From: Sulfurimicrobium sp031426915 | GTDB lineage: Bacteria; Pseudomonadota; Gammaproteobacteria; Burkholderiales; Sulfuricellaceae | Direction of reading: 5' to 3' | Assembly: GCA_031426915.1 (NCBI GenBank) | Contig: JASJPB010000042.1 | Span: forward strand, 34,179 to 98,178 | Length of the DNA: 64,000 nucleotides | Shown: positions 53,885 through 61,621 of the stretch, in pieces | Numbering within the stretch: the stretch's first letter is position 1 | Layout: the number at the start of each line of letters is the position of its first letter | Notes under the pieces: generated by a model | Told to the model about the DNA's origin: nothing | The model's input: only the letters and a program-made list of their open reading frames with translations | Databases searched by the model: none | Made by a program: the position numbers and the translations under genes

Positions 53885-55170
53885 GATGCTTCCCGTGCAA
53901 GTTTTAGTTTGAGTCGCGGCAGCCACAGGCGCAGCGCCGGCGCCGTTACCAGCGTACTGACCACCGCCATGATGACCAACATGGTGAACACGCTGGCCGG
54001 GATGACGCCCAGGTCGTAGCCGACGTTGATGACGATCAGTTCCATCAGGGCGCGGGTGTTCATCATCACGGCAATGATGCGCGATTCCGCCGCCGCGCGA
54101 CCGGCCCAGCGCGCGCCGAGATAGCAGCCTCCGAACTTGCCCAGCGTGGCGGCTGCCAGGATTACCAGGCACCACTGCCATAACGCCCAGCTGTCGAGCG
54201 CGCCGATATTGGTGCGCAGACCGGTGTAGGTGAAGAAGATGGGCAGGAAGAACACTGTGACGAAATCGGCGATCTTGGCTTTCCAGGCTGTCACGAACGC
54301 GGGTTCATCGTGCAGCAGCACGCCCAGGATGAAGCCGCCGAAGATGGCGAAAATGCCCATCTTGTAGGTGGTCATCGCCGACAGGAAAATCACCGCCAGC
54401 AGGATTGCCAGCAGGCTTTGCGGCAGGTTGTCGGAATGCGAGGCGAAGCGTGCCAGCAGGATACGCAACATGGGACGCAGTGCCCACCAGCAGAATGCCG
54501 CATAGAGCGCCAGCAGGCCCAGGTTGAGCAACATGCCGGACAGGGAGAACGACGACAGCGTGAGGGCAGTGATGGCGGCAAGGGCGATCCAGCCTACCAC
54601 ATCGTTGATCGCCGCCGAGGTGATGGTAATCACGCCCATGGGCGTGCGCGTCAGATCGAATTCCATCATGATGCGTCCCAGGATGGGCACCGCGGTGATG
54701 GCCAATGCGGTGGCCAGGAACAGGCTATAACCGAGCGGATTCACCTCGGGAGCCAGCGCGTCGTGGGACAGATGGCCGACCGCCAGCCCCAGCACAAATG
54801 GCACCACCAGTCCGAGCGCAGCCACCAGCAGCACGGCGCGTTTGTTCTCCCGCTCCTTCAAGTGGGAGAAGTCGAAATCCAGGCCGATCTGGAACATCAG
54901 CAGGATCAGTCCGATCTGGCTCATGATCGTCACCGGCGCAGCGGAAACGGAATGAAACACGTAATGGAAAGTCTCCGGCGCCAATGAGCCGAACAGACTC
55001 GGCCCGAGCAGCAGGCCGACGATGATTTCACCTACCACGCGGGCCTGACCAAGACGCAAGGCCAGCGATCCGCCGAGACGCGCCGCCAGCAGGATCAGCA
55101 CCAGTTGCATGAGCGTGAAAAAAAGCAGGTTTTCTGCTGCATGGACTGAGACGGCGGCGGTTGCGGACAT
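53881..55170 (-). CDS. Cation:proton antiporter (KefB/CPA2 type, without RCK domain)
   Basis: The 429-residue polytopic protein has about 12 hydrophobic segments with GEIIVGLLLGPSLFG, AINDVVGWIALAAI (ND pair) and MNTRALMELIVINVG, the Na+/H+ exchanger-domain features of CPA2. It lacks the C-terminal RCK/TrkA domain of KefB/KefC. It heads the flavoprotein unit of the aryl-polyene locus, with a 4-nt overlap. The role may be ion balance or unrelated to the pigment. ATG 55170 is used; the longer frame upstream is not convincing. Confidence 0.88.
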   Translation of the reverse strand: MSATAAVSVHAAENLLFFTLMQLVLILLAARLGGSLALRLGQARVVGEIIVGLLLGPSLFGSLAPETFHYVFHSVSAAPVTIMSQIGLILLMFQIGLDFDFSHLKERENKRAVLLVAALGLVVPFVLGLAVGHLSHDALAPEVNPLGYSLFLATALAITAVPILGRIMMEFDLTRTPMGVITITSAAINDVVGWIALAAITALTLSSFSLSGMLLNLGLLALYAAFCWWALRPMLRILLARFASHSDNLPQSLLAILLAVIFLSAMTTYKMGIFAIFGGFILGVLLHDEPAFVTAWKAKIADFVTVFFLPIFFTYTGLRTNIGALDSWALWQWCLVILAAATLGKFGGCYLGARWAGRAAAESRIIAVMMNTRALMELIVINVGYDLGVIPASVFTMLVIMAVVSTLVTAPALRLWLPRLKLKLAREAS

Positions 55171-55445
55171 TAAGGCCAAGGGAAAAGGGAGGGAATGCAG
55201 CCGGGAATGTTGGCGCAAGCTCGCGCGCACGTCAAGCGCTGACGCTAGCCACTGTAATCTAGTGCTACTCTGTAGGTGGAAAAATTTTTCAAGCCACGGT
55301 GCCATTGATCGAGATGGCGTGGCAGGAAATGTTGGCGACATTATTCGAAGCAAGGTGGTTTGCACAGTCGGTGCGTTTTTATGGCATCCACCAGCGTGTT
55401 TTGCCGGGAAGAGAAAATTCAGCCAGCCATGCTGGAGAACAACCC

Positions 55446-55671
55446 TTGAGCGAAAATAGTCAGCAGACGTCTTGGTATCGTCAGGCTGCAGCGGTGGTGC
55501 GTTGGGATAATATATTCCACCCTGGCCACACGCCAGCATGTGGTGGTGGATATGTTGGCAGGTCTGGTGCTGGGGGTGCTTGGTGCCTATCTGGCATTGA
55601 GACTTCGCGCGGATGCGAGCGTAACCGGAAAAACTCTTCGCCCATTATCTAATTCTGCTTTGTCAGATTGA
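55446..55671 (+). pseudogene. Internally deleted, frameshifted PAP2 phosphatase gene
   Basis: The 5' part reads LSENSQQTSWYRQAAAVVRW (compare MIDKSEQEPWYHQASAAIRR of the intact PAP2 at 33174). It then jumps, in another frame, to YSTLATRQHVVVDMLAGLVL and GVLGAYLALRLRADAS, matching that protein's C-terminus. The middle, including the C2 motif, is deleted. The TTG start is also conserved. Confidence 0.8.
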
Positions 55672-55777
55672 TTTTCAATTATTTGCGGTTGTCATTTGGT
55701 GCTGTGCTGGTAACGCAATACATTGGTTTGATTGATACTATTGCGATGAAAATGCTCATGCCAACTCCAGCCTGATC

Positions 55778-55978
55778 TGAACGGCCATTTTGTCCCCCTA
55801 TGGCGACCAGATAGCGGCCCAGGATTTCCAGCCAGCTATCCCGCGCCCAGACAGTTTCCCACAGGTAGGCGGTGCGATGCCCACGCTCGTTGGGCGGATT
55901 CCCCGCCGCGCCGTTATCGCCTTGATTGAAGGGCAGAAAGGTGGTGTGTGCGCCCTCCAGCCGGGTAGTCATGCGCAC
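55778..55978 (-). pseudogene. Fragment of a type I restriction HsdR gene
   Basis: The minus-strand frame MTTRLEGAHTTFLPFNQGDN, GAAGNPPNERGHRTAYLWET and VWARDSWLEILGRYLVAIGG matches a conserved stretch of HsdR. It has no upstream or downstream homology and no catalytic region. It is an isolated relic of a lost restriction system; about 400 nt here (55672-56071) hold only this fragment and the motif at 55983. Confidence 0.78.
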
Positions 55979-55982
55979 TTAT

Positions 55983-56002
55983 GTTCGTTAACGCACAGAT
56001 CG
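55983..56002 (+). promoter_or_regulatory. Shared upstream motif, copy 4
   Basis: GTTCGTTAACGCACAGATCG matches copy 1 in CG.TAACGCACAGA.CG and lies 70 nt before the two-BON-domain gene. Confidence 0.55.
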
Positions 56003-56071
56003 GCGCCGAATTTTGGAGCAAAGTTCACTTCATGGGTTGAACTCATTTTTAACTTTCGTACTGGATAAATC

Positions 56072-56644
56072 ATGGCTACGCTTCCGAATCGTTTTGCATG
56101 CGCCAGCGCAGTTTTTGCATGCGCATTACTCGCTCCTTTGTCCGGCAATGCACAGGACATAAGCGGTACCACCCCGTCCACGACTATCGGCACCGAGGTC
56201 GACGATACGGTGATCACGACCAAAGTCAGAGCCGCGTTGATGTCAGATGATGATGTCAAAAGTCTTGATATCAAAGTCAGGACGTACAAGGGCGTAGTGA
56301 TGTTGAGTGGCTTCGCCGACAATCAATCCCAGATCGATCGCAGTATCGCGGTGGCGAAGGGCGTCGAGGGAATCAAGCATGTGGACAATATGCTTAGCCT
56401 GAAAGAAGGCAAACAGTCTATCGGCAACAAGATTGACGATAGTGTGGTCACCACGCGGGTCAAGTCGGCGATGCTCGCCGACCCGGTAATGAAAAGCCTG
56501 GACGTGTCAGTCACGACCAGAAAAGGTGAAGTTCAACTAAGTGGATTCGTCGATAACGCCGTTCAATTTATGCGCGCGGTGGAAATCGCGAAGGGCGTCG
56601 AGGGTGTAAGCAGTGTGGTCAATCACATGAGCATCAAGAAATAG
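56072..56644 (+). CDS. OsmY-like protein with two BON domains
   Basis: The 190-residue precursor has a signal peptide (about 1-27, SGNAQ) and two BON domains (about 43-112 and 122-190). Each shows DD(T/S)V(I/V)TT(K/R)V, then LSGF.D and a GV..V closing segment. OsmY-type proteins are periplasmic chaperones or lipid-binding proteins induced by osmotic and stationary stress. The upstream motif at 55983 is shared with other stress genes in the window. Confidence 0.92.
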   Translation: MATLPNRFACASAVFACALLAPLSGNAQDISGTTPSTTIGTEVDDTVITTKVRAALMSDDDVKSLDIKVRTYKGVVMLSGFADNQSQIDRSIAVAKGVEGIKHVDNMLSLKEGKQSIGNKIDDSVVTTRVKSAMLADPVMKSLDVSVTTRKGEVQLSGFVDNAVQFMRAVEIAKGVEGVSSVVNHMSIKK

Positions 56645-56742
56645 CTTGACGCAATGGACAGGAAAATGAAAACCGGGCCAACGGGCATAACTTATATGAT
56701 GAATTCATTCGAATTGAATGCATCACAGAAGCGGGGAATCTC

Positions 56743-57819
56743 ATGAAACTCACACAAAAAATTCTTGCCGCAGTGCTTGCAGTGTCAGCGCTGATGCCGC
56801 TACTGCTGCCAGTCCAGGCACACGCGCAACAGTATAACCAATCCCAGGTTACCCCACGCATTGAGGGTTTCAATGTCGATGAAGTGAAAAAACTGGCCCC
56901 CGGGGTTGAACTCAATTTTGATATCTATGGCACCCCTGGTGGCCTGGCGACCTTACGCATAGACGGCGCGACGCGCAGTCTGATACTGGTCGAAGTTGAA
57001 GCCGGCTTGTATCAAGGCAGCTACACCATCAGCAGTCGCGACAAGATTGTGGCCCGCAGTCCGGTAACTGCCAACCTGCGCGTAGGCAATCAGGTCGCCA
57101 GTTCGGTTCTGAATGAGTCCCTGCAAGTTGGCGTCGGTTACCACAGCGCCAAAGCCATGCCGGGCCCGCAGCCAAGAATCGAGCGCTTTGATGTCGAACC
57201 CGTTGCGGACTTGAGCGGCGGCAATGATTTGCGCTTCACGCTATTCGGCACTCCCGGCGGCAAGGTGGATCTGACCATCAGCGGTGTCAAGGGAAAAGTC
57301 TTTTTGCCGGAAGTTAATAGCGGCGAATACGCCAGCACCTACACCATCAGGAATCGCGACCGTATCACGTCGAACAGCGTCGTGACGGCCAATTTGCGCC
57401 TGGGTGAGCGCGGAACCAGCGCCACCCTGGGCAAGGACTTGCAAAGCGCCGCTGCGCCTGCGCCAGTGCGCGCAGCACGTATCTGCAATAACTGCGGTAC
57501 GGTCGAAGCGATCAATCTGGTGGAAGTCAAAGGCGAAGGTGGCTATCTCGGCACGATCGGCGGCGGTGTCGTCGGTGCTTTGCTGGGTAGCCAGATCGGC
57601 GGCGGCAGTGGCCGTACCGCCGCCCAAATAGCCGGTGCGCTGGGCGGTGCCTATGCGGGCCATGTTATTGAAGGCAAAGCGCGCACATCGAATCACTATG
57701 AAGTATTGGTTCGTCTGCAAAATGGCGCGACACAAACCGTTACCTTTGCAAGCGAGCCGGGCTATCGGGTTGGCGATTCAGTCAAAATCATCGATGGCGT
57801 AATCATGCGCAATCCCTGA
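56743..57819 (+). CDS. Envelope protein with duplicated N-domain and glycine-zipper 2TM
   Basis: The 358-residue precursor has a signal peptide (about 1-28). It carries two copies of a beta domain of about 95 residues (IEGFNVDEVKKLAPG..., then IERFDVEPVADLSGG..., both with GTPGG and YTI..RD.I). A CNNCGT pair follows near 250, then the glycine-zipper segment TIGGGVVGALLGSQIGGGSG and a small beta domain VLVRLQNGATQTV. The C-terminal part equals the lipoprotein at 26157. It probably sits at the outer membrane or periplasm; function unknown. Confidence 0.85.
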   Translation: MKLTQKILAAVLAVSALMPLLLPVQAHAQQYNQSQVTPRIEGFNVDEVKKLAPGVELNFDIYGTPGGLATLRIDGATRSLILVEVEAGLYQGSYTISSRDKIVARSPVTANLRVGNQVASSVLNESLQVGVGYHSAKAMPGPQPRIERFDVEPVADLSGGNDLRFTLFGTPGGKVDLTISGVKGKVFLPEVNSGEYASTYTIRNRDRITSNSVVTANLRLGERGTSATLGKDLQSAAAPAPVRAARICNNCGTVEAINLVEVKGEGGYLGTIGGGVVGALLGSQIGGGSGRTAAQIAGALGGAYAGHVIEGKARTSNHYEVLVRLQNGATQTVTFASEPGYRVGDSVKIIDGVIMRNP

Positions 57820-57857
57820 ATCAAGGCGCCGCTGGCGGCGTGAATACGGAGCACCAC

Positions 57858-59249
57858 ATGGGCTGCGATGTTCGTCTTTACCGGATCATCCGTTTTGTCA
57901 GCTTGATCGGAATTGCTCTGCTGGCCAACGCGTGCGCAACGCTCCCCGAGGTGCGGTATCTGAATAGCTCGCTGCTAGCACCGGCGAACCCAACGGTGAC
58001 CAATGCGCAAGGCACCCTCAGCGCAAAAAAATCGAATGCCCTGCTGGCCAGACGCTGGCGCAATTCGCACGCGGATGTTGCAGCGCTGGCGGCGCTGGAA
58101 GAAGCGGCTACCGGTAGTCCTCTGATCGCCGGCAATAAAGTCACCCTGCTTTATGATGGCCCGCAAACCATGGCCGCGATGATCGAAGCGATCAGCGCGG
58201 CCAAGGATCACATCAATCTGGAAACCTATATCTTCGACCAGGATGAACTCGGTATCCGCTTTGCAGATCTCCTGATCGCCCGCCAGCGCGCCGGGGTGCA
58301 AGTCAATGTGATCTACGACAGCGTCGGCACGATAGGGACGCCGCAGGCCTTCTTCGACAGAATGCGCGATGCCGGTATTCATCTGCTGGCCTTCAATCCC
58401 GTCAACCCGCTGAAGCTGCGAGGGCTATGGGAGCCAAATAATCGCGATCACCGGAAGATTCTGGTTGTCGACGGTGTGGTCGCCTTTACCGGCGGCGTGA
58501 ACATCAGCAGTACCTACGCCAACAGTTCGCTGTTCCGCTCCAAAGCCCGGCGCAATGCCAAAGTCGGCTGGCGCGATACCCATATCAGGATCGAAGGGCC
58601 GGCGGTCGCCGCGCTGCAGTTGGTATTCCTGGACAACTGGGCCAGCCAGGAATCTCCCGATCTCCCTGACAGCAATTTTTTCCCGTCGCTAAAAGAGGCC
58701 GGCGACAAGCTGGTCCGAATTCTGGCCAGCGAACCCGGTGGCGATTACGACATATACAAGGCTTATGTTCTGGCGATACAGGAGGCAAAAAATTCGGTAC
58801 ATATCACCAGCGCCTACTTCGTACCGGATGCGCAGATTCTGCTGGCATTGAGCGCTGCGGCGCAGCGTGGTGTCGACGTCAAAATCATTTTGCCCGGTGT
58901 GACGGACAGCGGCCTGCTTTTTCATGCGGCACGATCCTTTTATAGCGAAATGCTGTCCAGCGGGATCAGGATCTATCAATTGCAAATCGCGGTCTTGCAT
59001 GCCAAGACCGCCGTGATCGACAAGGTTTGGGCGACGGTGGGGTCGACCAATATCGATACCCGCAGCTTCCTGCACAATCATGAAATCAACGTGGTGGTTT
59101 TTGGCGAGGAATTCGGCAATGTAATGGAAAATGCGTTTATCGAGGATCTGCGCAATTCGGTCGAAATTACCCGGGAAGAATGGGAGCAGCGCCCGCTGGG
59201 CGACCGGTTCAAGGAATGGACTGCCCGCAGGCTCGAGTATTGGCTGTGA
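57858..59249 (+). CDS. Phospholipase D / cardiolipin synthase (ClsC-like)
   Basis: The 463-residue protein starts with a hydrophobic segment ending LLANACATL (possible lipobox). It has two HKD motifs, HRKILVVDG (about 197-205) and LHAKTAVID (about 379-387), each followed by GSTN- or GGVN-like residues (GGVNIS, VGSTNID). Cardiolipin synthases of this type transfer a phosphatidyl group between phospholipids. GGAG precedes ATG 57858; a GTG at 57840 is less likely. It lies 38 nt after the glycine-zipper protein gene. Confidence 0.88.
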   Translation: MGCDVRLYRIIRFVSLIGIALLANACATLPEVRYLNSSLLAPANPTVTNAQGTLSAKKSNALLARRWRNSHADVAALAALEEAATGSPLIAGNKVTLLYDGPQTMAAMIEAISAAKDHINLETYIFDQDELGIRFADLLIARQRAGVQVNVIYDSVGTIGTPQAFFDRMRDAGIHLLAFNPVNPLKLRGLWEPNNRDHRKILVVDGVVAFTGGVNISSTYANSSLFRSKARRNAKVGWRDTHIRIEGPAVAALQLVFLDNWASQESPDLPDSNFFPSLKEAGDKLVRILASEPGGDYDIYKAYVLAIQEAKNSVHITSAYFVPDAQILLALSAAAQRGVDVKIILPGVTDSGLLFHAARSFYSEMLSSGIRIYQLQIAVLHAKTAVIDKVWATVGSTNIDTRSFLHNHEINVVVFGEEFGNVMENAFIEDLRNSVEITREEWEQRPLGDRFKEWTARRLEYWL

Positions 59250-59346
59250 AAGTCGTTCCTTGAACTGGTAGAGATGCCTGACGTTGAGCTGATCGAGTAC
59301 GCTGCCTTCCTGATGCTGACAGGAAGACCAGATCCGGGGCAACGCG

Positions 59347-59505
59347 TTATATCATGCCCAACAGCAACAGAATGAGCAGGATCACCAATACCAGCCCAAG
59401 GCCACCGCTGGGGCCGTAGCCCCACCCCCGGCTGTGGGGCCAGGTTGGAATCGCGCCGATCAGCATCAGAATCAGAACGACCAGCAGAATTGTTCCTAAA
59501 TTCAT
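59347..59505 (-). CDS. DUF3309 small membrane protein (52 aa)
   Basis: The minus-strand ATG at 59505 follows AGGAGAAA. The product MNLGTILLVVLILMLIGAIP, then TWPHSRGWGYGPSGG and a second helix LGLVLVILLILLLLG, is the DUF3309 pattern (two helices and an aromatic/glycine loop). The function is unknown; it is often found with stress-response membrane peptides. Confidence 0.88.
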   Translation of the reverse strand: MNLGTILLVVLILMLIGAIPTWPHSRGWGYGPSGGLGLVLVILLILLLLGMI

Positions 59506-59967
59506 TTTATTTCTCCTGACAGCAAGTTGTAGCGGTTGCGTCCTATGACAGGCCGCCAATGCGGCGGGCCACCATGAATCTCGGCAGTCATCGCTGTGTC
59601 CATGTCCATAATGCTGCTCGAACGAGGGCGTCGTCTGTACGGCACCGCACACAGAGCCAGGATTCTGAAACTGAGCGAGGTCGCTCATGACCGAAAGCTG
59701 ATCTTGTGCACCGACGCAGACTGCGCCTGATCATGTTGCAAGCCTTGAGCCCCCCAGCGTTATGTGCGATACCGTACAGACCGCGCCTGCCTGTGTGGCT
59801 ATGCTGTAAATAAGGTTTCGACATGGCGCGTAGGTAAGGTTCCTTGGAATTCCCGCCGCCTTGTCCAGGAAACCTTAAGTCCCGACAGTTGCAGCTACAG
59901 GCAACCGCTTGTCGTCAGGGAACTGGAATCAGGAAGTCCTGTTTTACTCACATCTGGAGAATCAACC
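59506..59967. other. Intergenic region upstream of the BON lipoprotein gene
   Basis: About 460 nt between divergent DUF3309 and BON genes contain the shared motif at 59764 and no convincing gene. A plus-strand frame opening upstream of the BON start at 59764 lacks features and begins inside the motif. Confidence 0.5.
59764..59783 (+). promoter_or_regulatory. Shared upstream motif, copy 5
   Basis: GTGCGATACCGTACAGACCG matches the other copies in the GTnCG.nA.CGnACAGAnCG consensus. It lies 185 nt upstream of the BON lipoprotein start. Confidence 0.55.
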
Positions 59968-60282
59968 ATGAAACAACTTGGCAAATATCTATCCGCATTT
60001 TTCCTGGCCATTACGCTGGTATCCGTCGTGGGTTGCGCCTCCACGTCGAAGCAGGAGGGAACCGGCGAGTACATTGACGACAGCGTCATCACCGCCAAGG
60101 TGAAGGCGGCCATACTCGATGAACCCACGCTGAAAGTCGCCGAGATCAACGTCGAAACTTTCAAGGGCGTGGTTCAGCTGAGTGGATTCGTGAGCTCGCA
60201 GGCCGCATCGAGCAAGGCGGTCGAGGTGGCTCGTAGTGTCCGTGGCGTGAAATCCGTCAAGAACGACATGCGGATCAAGTAA
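59968..60282 (+). CDS. BON-domain lipoprotein
   Basis: The 104-residue lipoprotein has lipobox VVGC (C23) and a single BON domain (about 38-104) with YIDDSVITAKVKAAILDEPT, VVQLSGFV and SKAVEVARSVRGVKSVKND. It resembles OsmY and YraP, which protect the outer membrane. Decayed relatives sit at 21122 and 27519. A GGAG site lies upstream, and a hairpin follows the stop. Confidence 0.9.
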   Translation: MKQLGKYLSAFFLAITLVSVVGCASTSKQEGTGEYIDDSVITAKVKAAILDEPTLKVAEINVETFKGVVQLSGFVSSQAASSKAVEVARSVRGVKSVKNDMRIK

Positions 60283-60288
60283 GCGAAG

Positions 60289-60340
60289 GCTGCCCATGCA
60301 TCGCTGCCGGACGTGAGGTTCGGCAGCGGTCGTGGGCAGC
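60289..60340 (+). terminator. Nested hairpin after the BON gene
   Basis: GCTGCCC pairs with GGGCAGC and CGCTGCCG pairs with CGGCAGCG inside it. There is no T tract, so it may be a Rho-type or attenuating structure rather than an intrinsic terminator. Confidence 0.45.
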
Positions 60341-60409
60341 ACGACAACCGAAGCAGGCGCATCGTTACCGCTCAAGATTTTCACAGCCAACACCACGAGG
60401 TCCGTCCCG

Positions 60410-61476
60410 ATGGCAGCAATCGCAAGTCCTGCGGAGGCTCCGGCAGGCGATCAAGACCTCACCGCGCAGGTTTCGGAGAGTGCACATCCTTTCATCGTTC
60501 ACGTTCCGGTGGATGCGCGAGGCGTGGCGCTTGGCATACTGGCGACAGTCGCGCTGGTGTTCGCGCTGGACTGGATGCAAACCTTGTTTGTCCCCCTGTT
60601 GCTCGGGATTTTCCTTGCTTATACCCTGAATCCCCTCGTTGTCGTATTGGAACGGATCAAGATTCCGCGCGTGCTGGGCGCCAGCATGGTGATGGTAACC
60701 GTGGTGTGCGCACTCGTGCTGGGTGCCTACTCGTTGCGCGGGCAGATGCAGACGATACTCGCACAGTTGCCCGAAGCTGCGAGTAAGCTGTCTGTGGGGT
60801 TCGCCAGCATGCGGGATGATCCGAGCGGCAGCATGCAGAAAATGCAGACCGCCGTGGGCGAAATGGAAAGAGCGTCCAGCCAGATGGCCAGCATTCCGCC
60901 GGGCAGCAAGCAACGCACCACCCACGTGGTCATCGACGCGCCCGGGTTCAAACTGGGTGATTTCATGTGGGCGGGTTCCATGGGGGCCCTGGGCTTCCTT
61001 GGCCAGGCGAGCATGGTGATTTTTTTGGCTTTCTTTCTCCTTGCGGGTGGCGACACCTTCAAGCGCAAACTGGTACGTCTCGCGGGACCATCGCTGTCGA
61101 GGCGGAAAATCACGGTTGCCATCCTGAATGACATCAACGATTCCATCCAGAAATATATGTTCATGCTGTTGANNNNNNNNNNNNNNNNNNTACCGGGATG
61201 GCGGCTTTCATGCAGTTCGACTCGTTTTCGATGGCGCTGCTGGTAGTGGGGGCATCATTGGCGATTGCCACGCTCGTGGGTACTTTTGTTACCACCTGGA
61301 TGACCGGAAAAATCGCCAAAATGAATGCCGCGGCGGTGTTTGTCTCGCTGTTGTTCTGGGCGTGGCTATGGGGGGTATGGGGCATGCTGCTCGGCATTCC
61401 GATTGTGGTCATCCTGAAGGTAGTGTCCCAGCACGTGGAACAATTGCAGCCTGTGGCGGAGTTGCTTGGAGAATAA
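60410..61476 (+). CDS. AI-2E family (PerM-like) transporter, interrupted by an assembly gap
   Basis: The first part (60410-61172, 254 residues) has the family's early membrane helices (LGILATVALVFALDW, LNPLVVVLERIKIPRVLGAS) and ILNDINDSIQKYMFML. The second part (61198 onward) has FVTTWMTGKIAKMNAAAVFV, WGVWGMLLGIPI and a hydrophilic tail. The parts lie in different frames on each side of the N run. The expected transmembrane link of about 35 residues is missing, so the 18 N understate the gap. The family includes permeases for autoinducer-2 and other solutes; the substrate is unknown. Confidence 0.8.
61173..61190. other. Assembly gap (18 N) inside the AI-2E-like gene
   Basis: Eighteen unknown bases lie here, but comparison with the family suggests that roughly 100 bp are missing, and the reading frame changes across it. 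Confidence 0.95.
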
Positions 61477-61478
61477 TG

Positions 61479-61577
61479 TAGGGGCGAATTCACTTGTCCT
61501 CGGGTGGTTTGGCCGGGGGTTCGCCAAAGGCGGTTCTTGTACTCGGGTGATTTGGCCGGGTGAAAACCGCCCCTGCA
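61479..61577. repeat. Short direct and inverted repeats after the transporter gene
   Basis: CTCGGGTGGTTTGGCCGGG and CTCGGGTGATTTGGCCGGG are near-identical direct repeats, and GTAGGGGCG / CGCCCCTGC form an outer inverted pair. The element is a typical dispersed intergenic repeat and holds no gene. Confidence 0.6.
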
Positions 61578-61621
61578 CGTGCTAAGGAACCACTGATAAT
61601 CCTGGTTCGAACGAGGAGAAT

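Noticed and set aside
55299..55445. Plus-strand frame PLIEMAWQEMLATLFEARWF upstream of the PAP2 remnant
   Set aside because: It has a poor start and no recognisable family; it may be part of another relic but cannot be supported.
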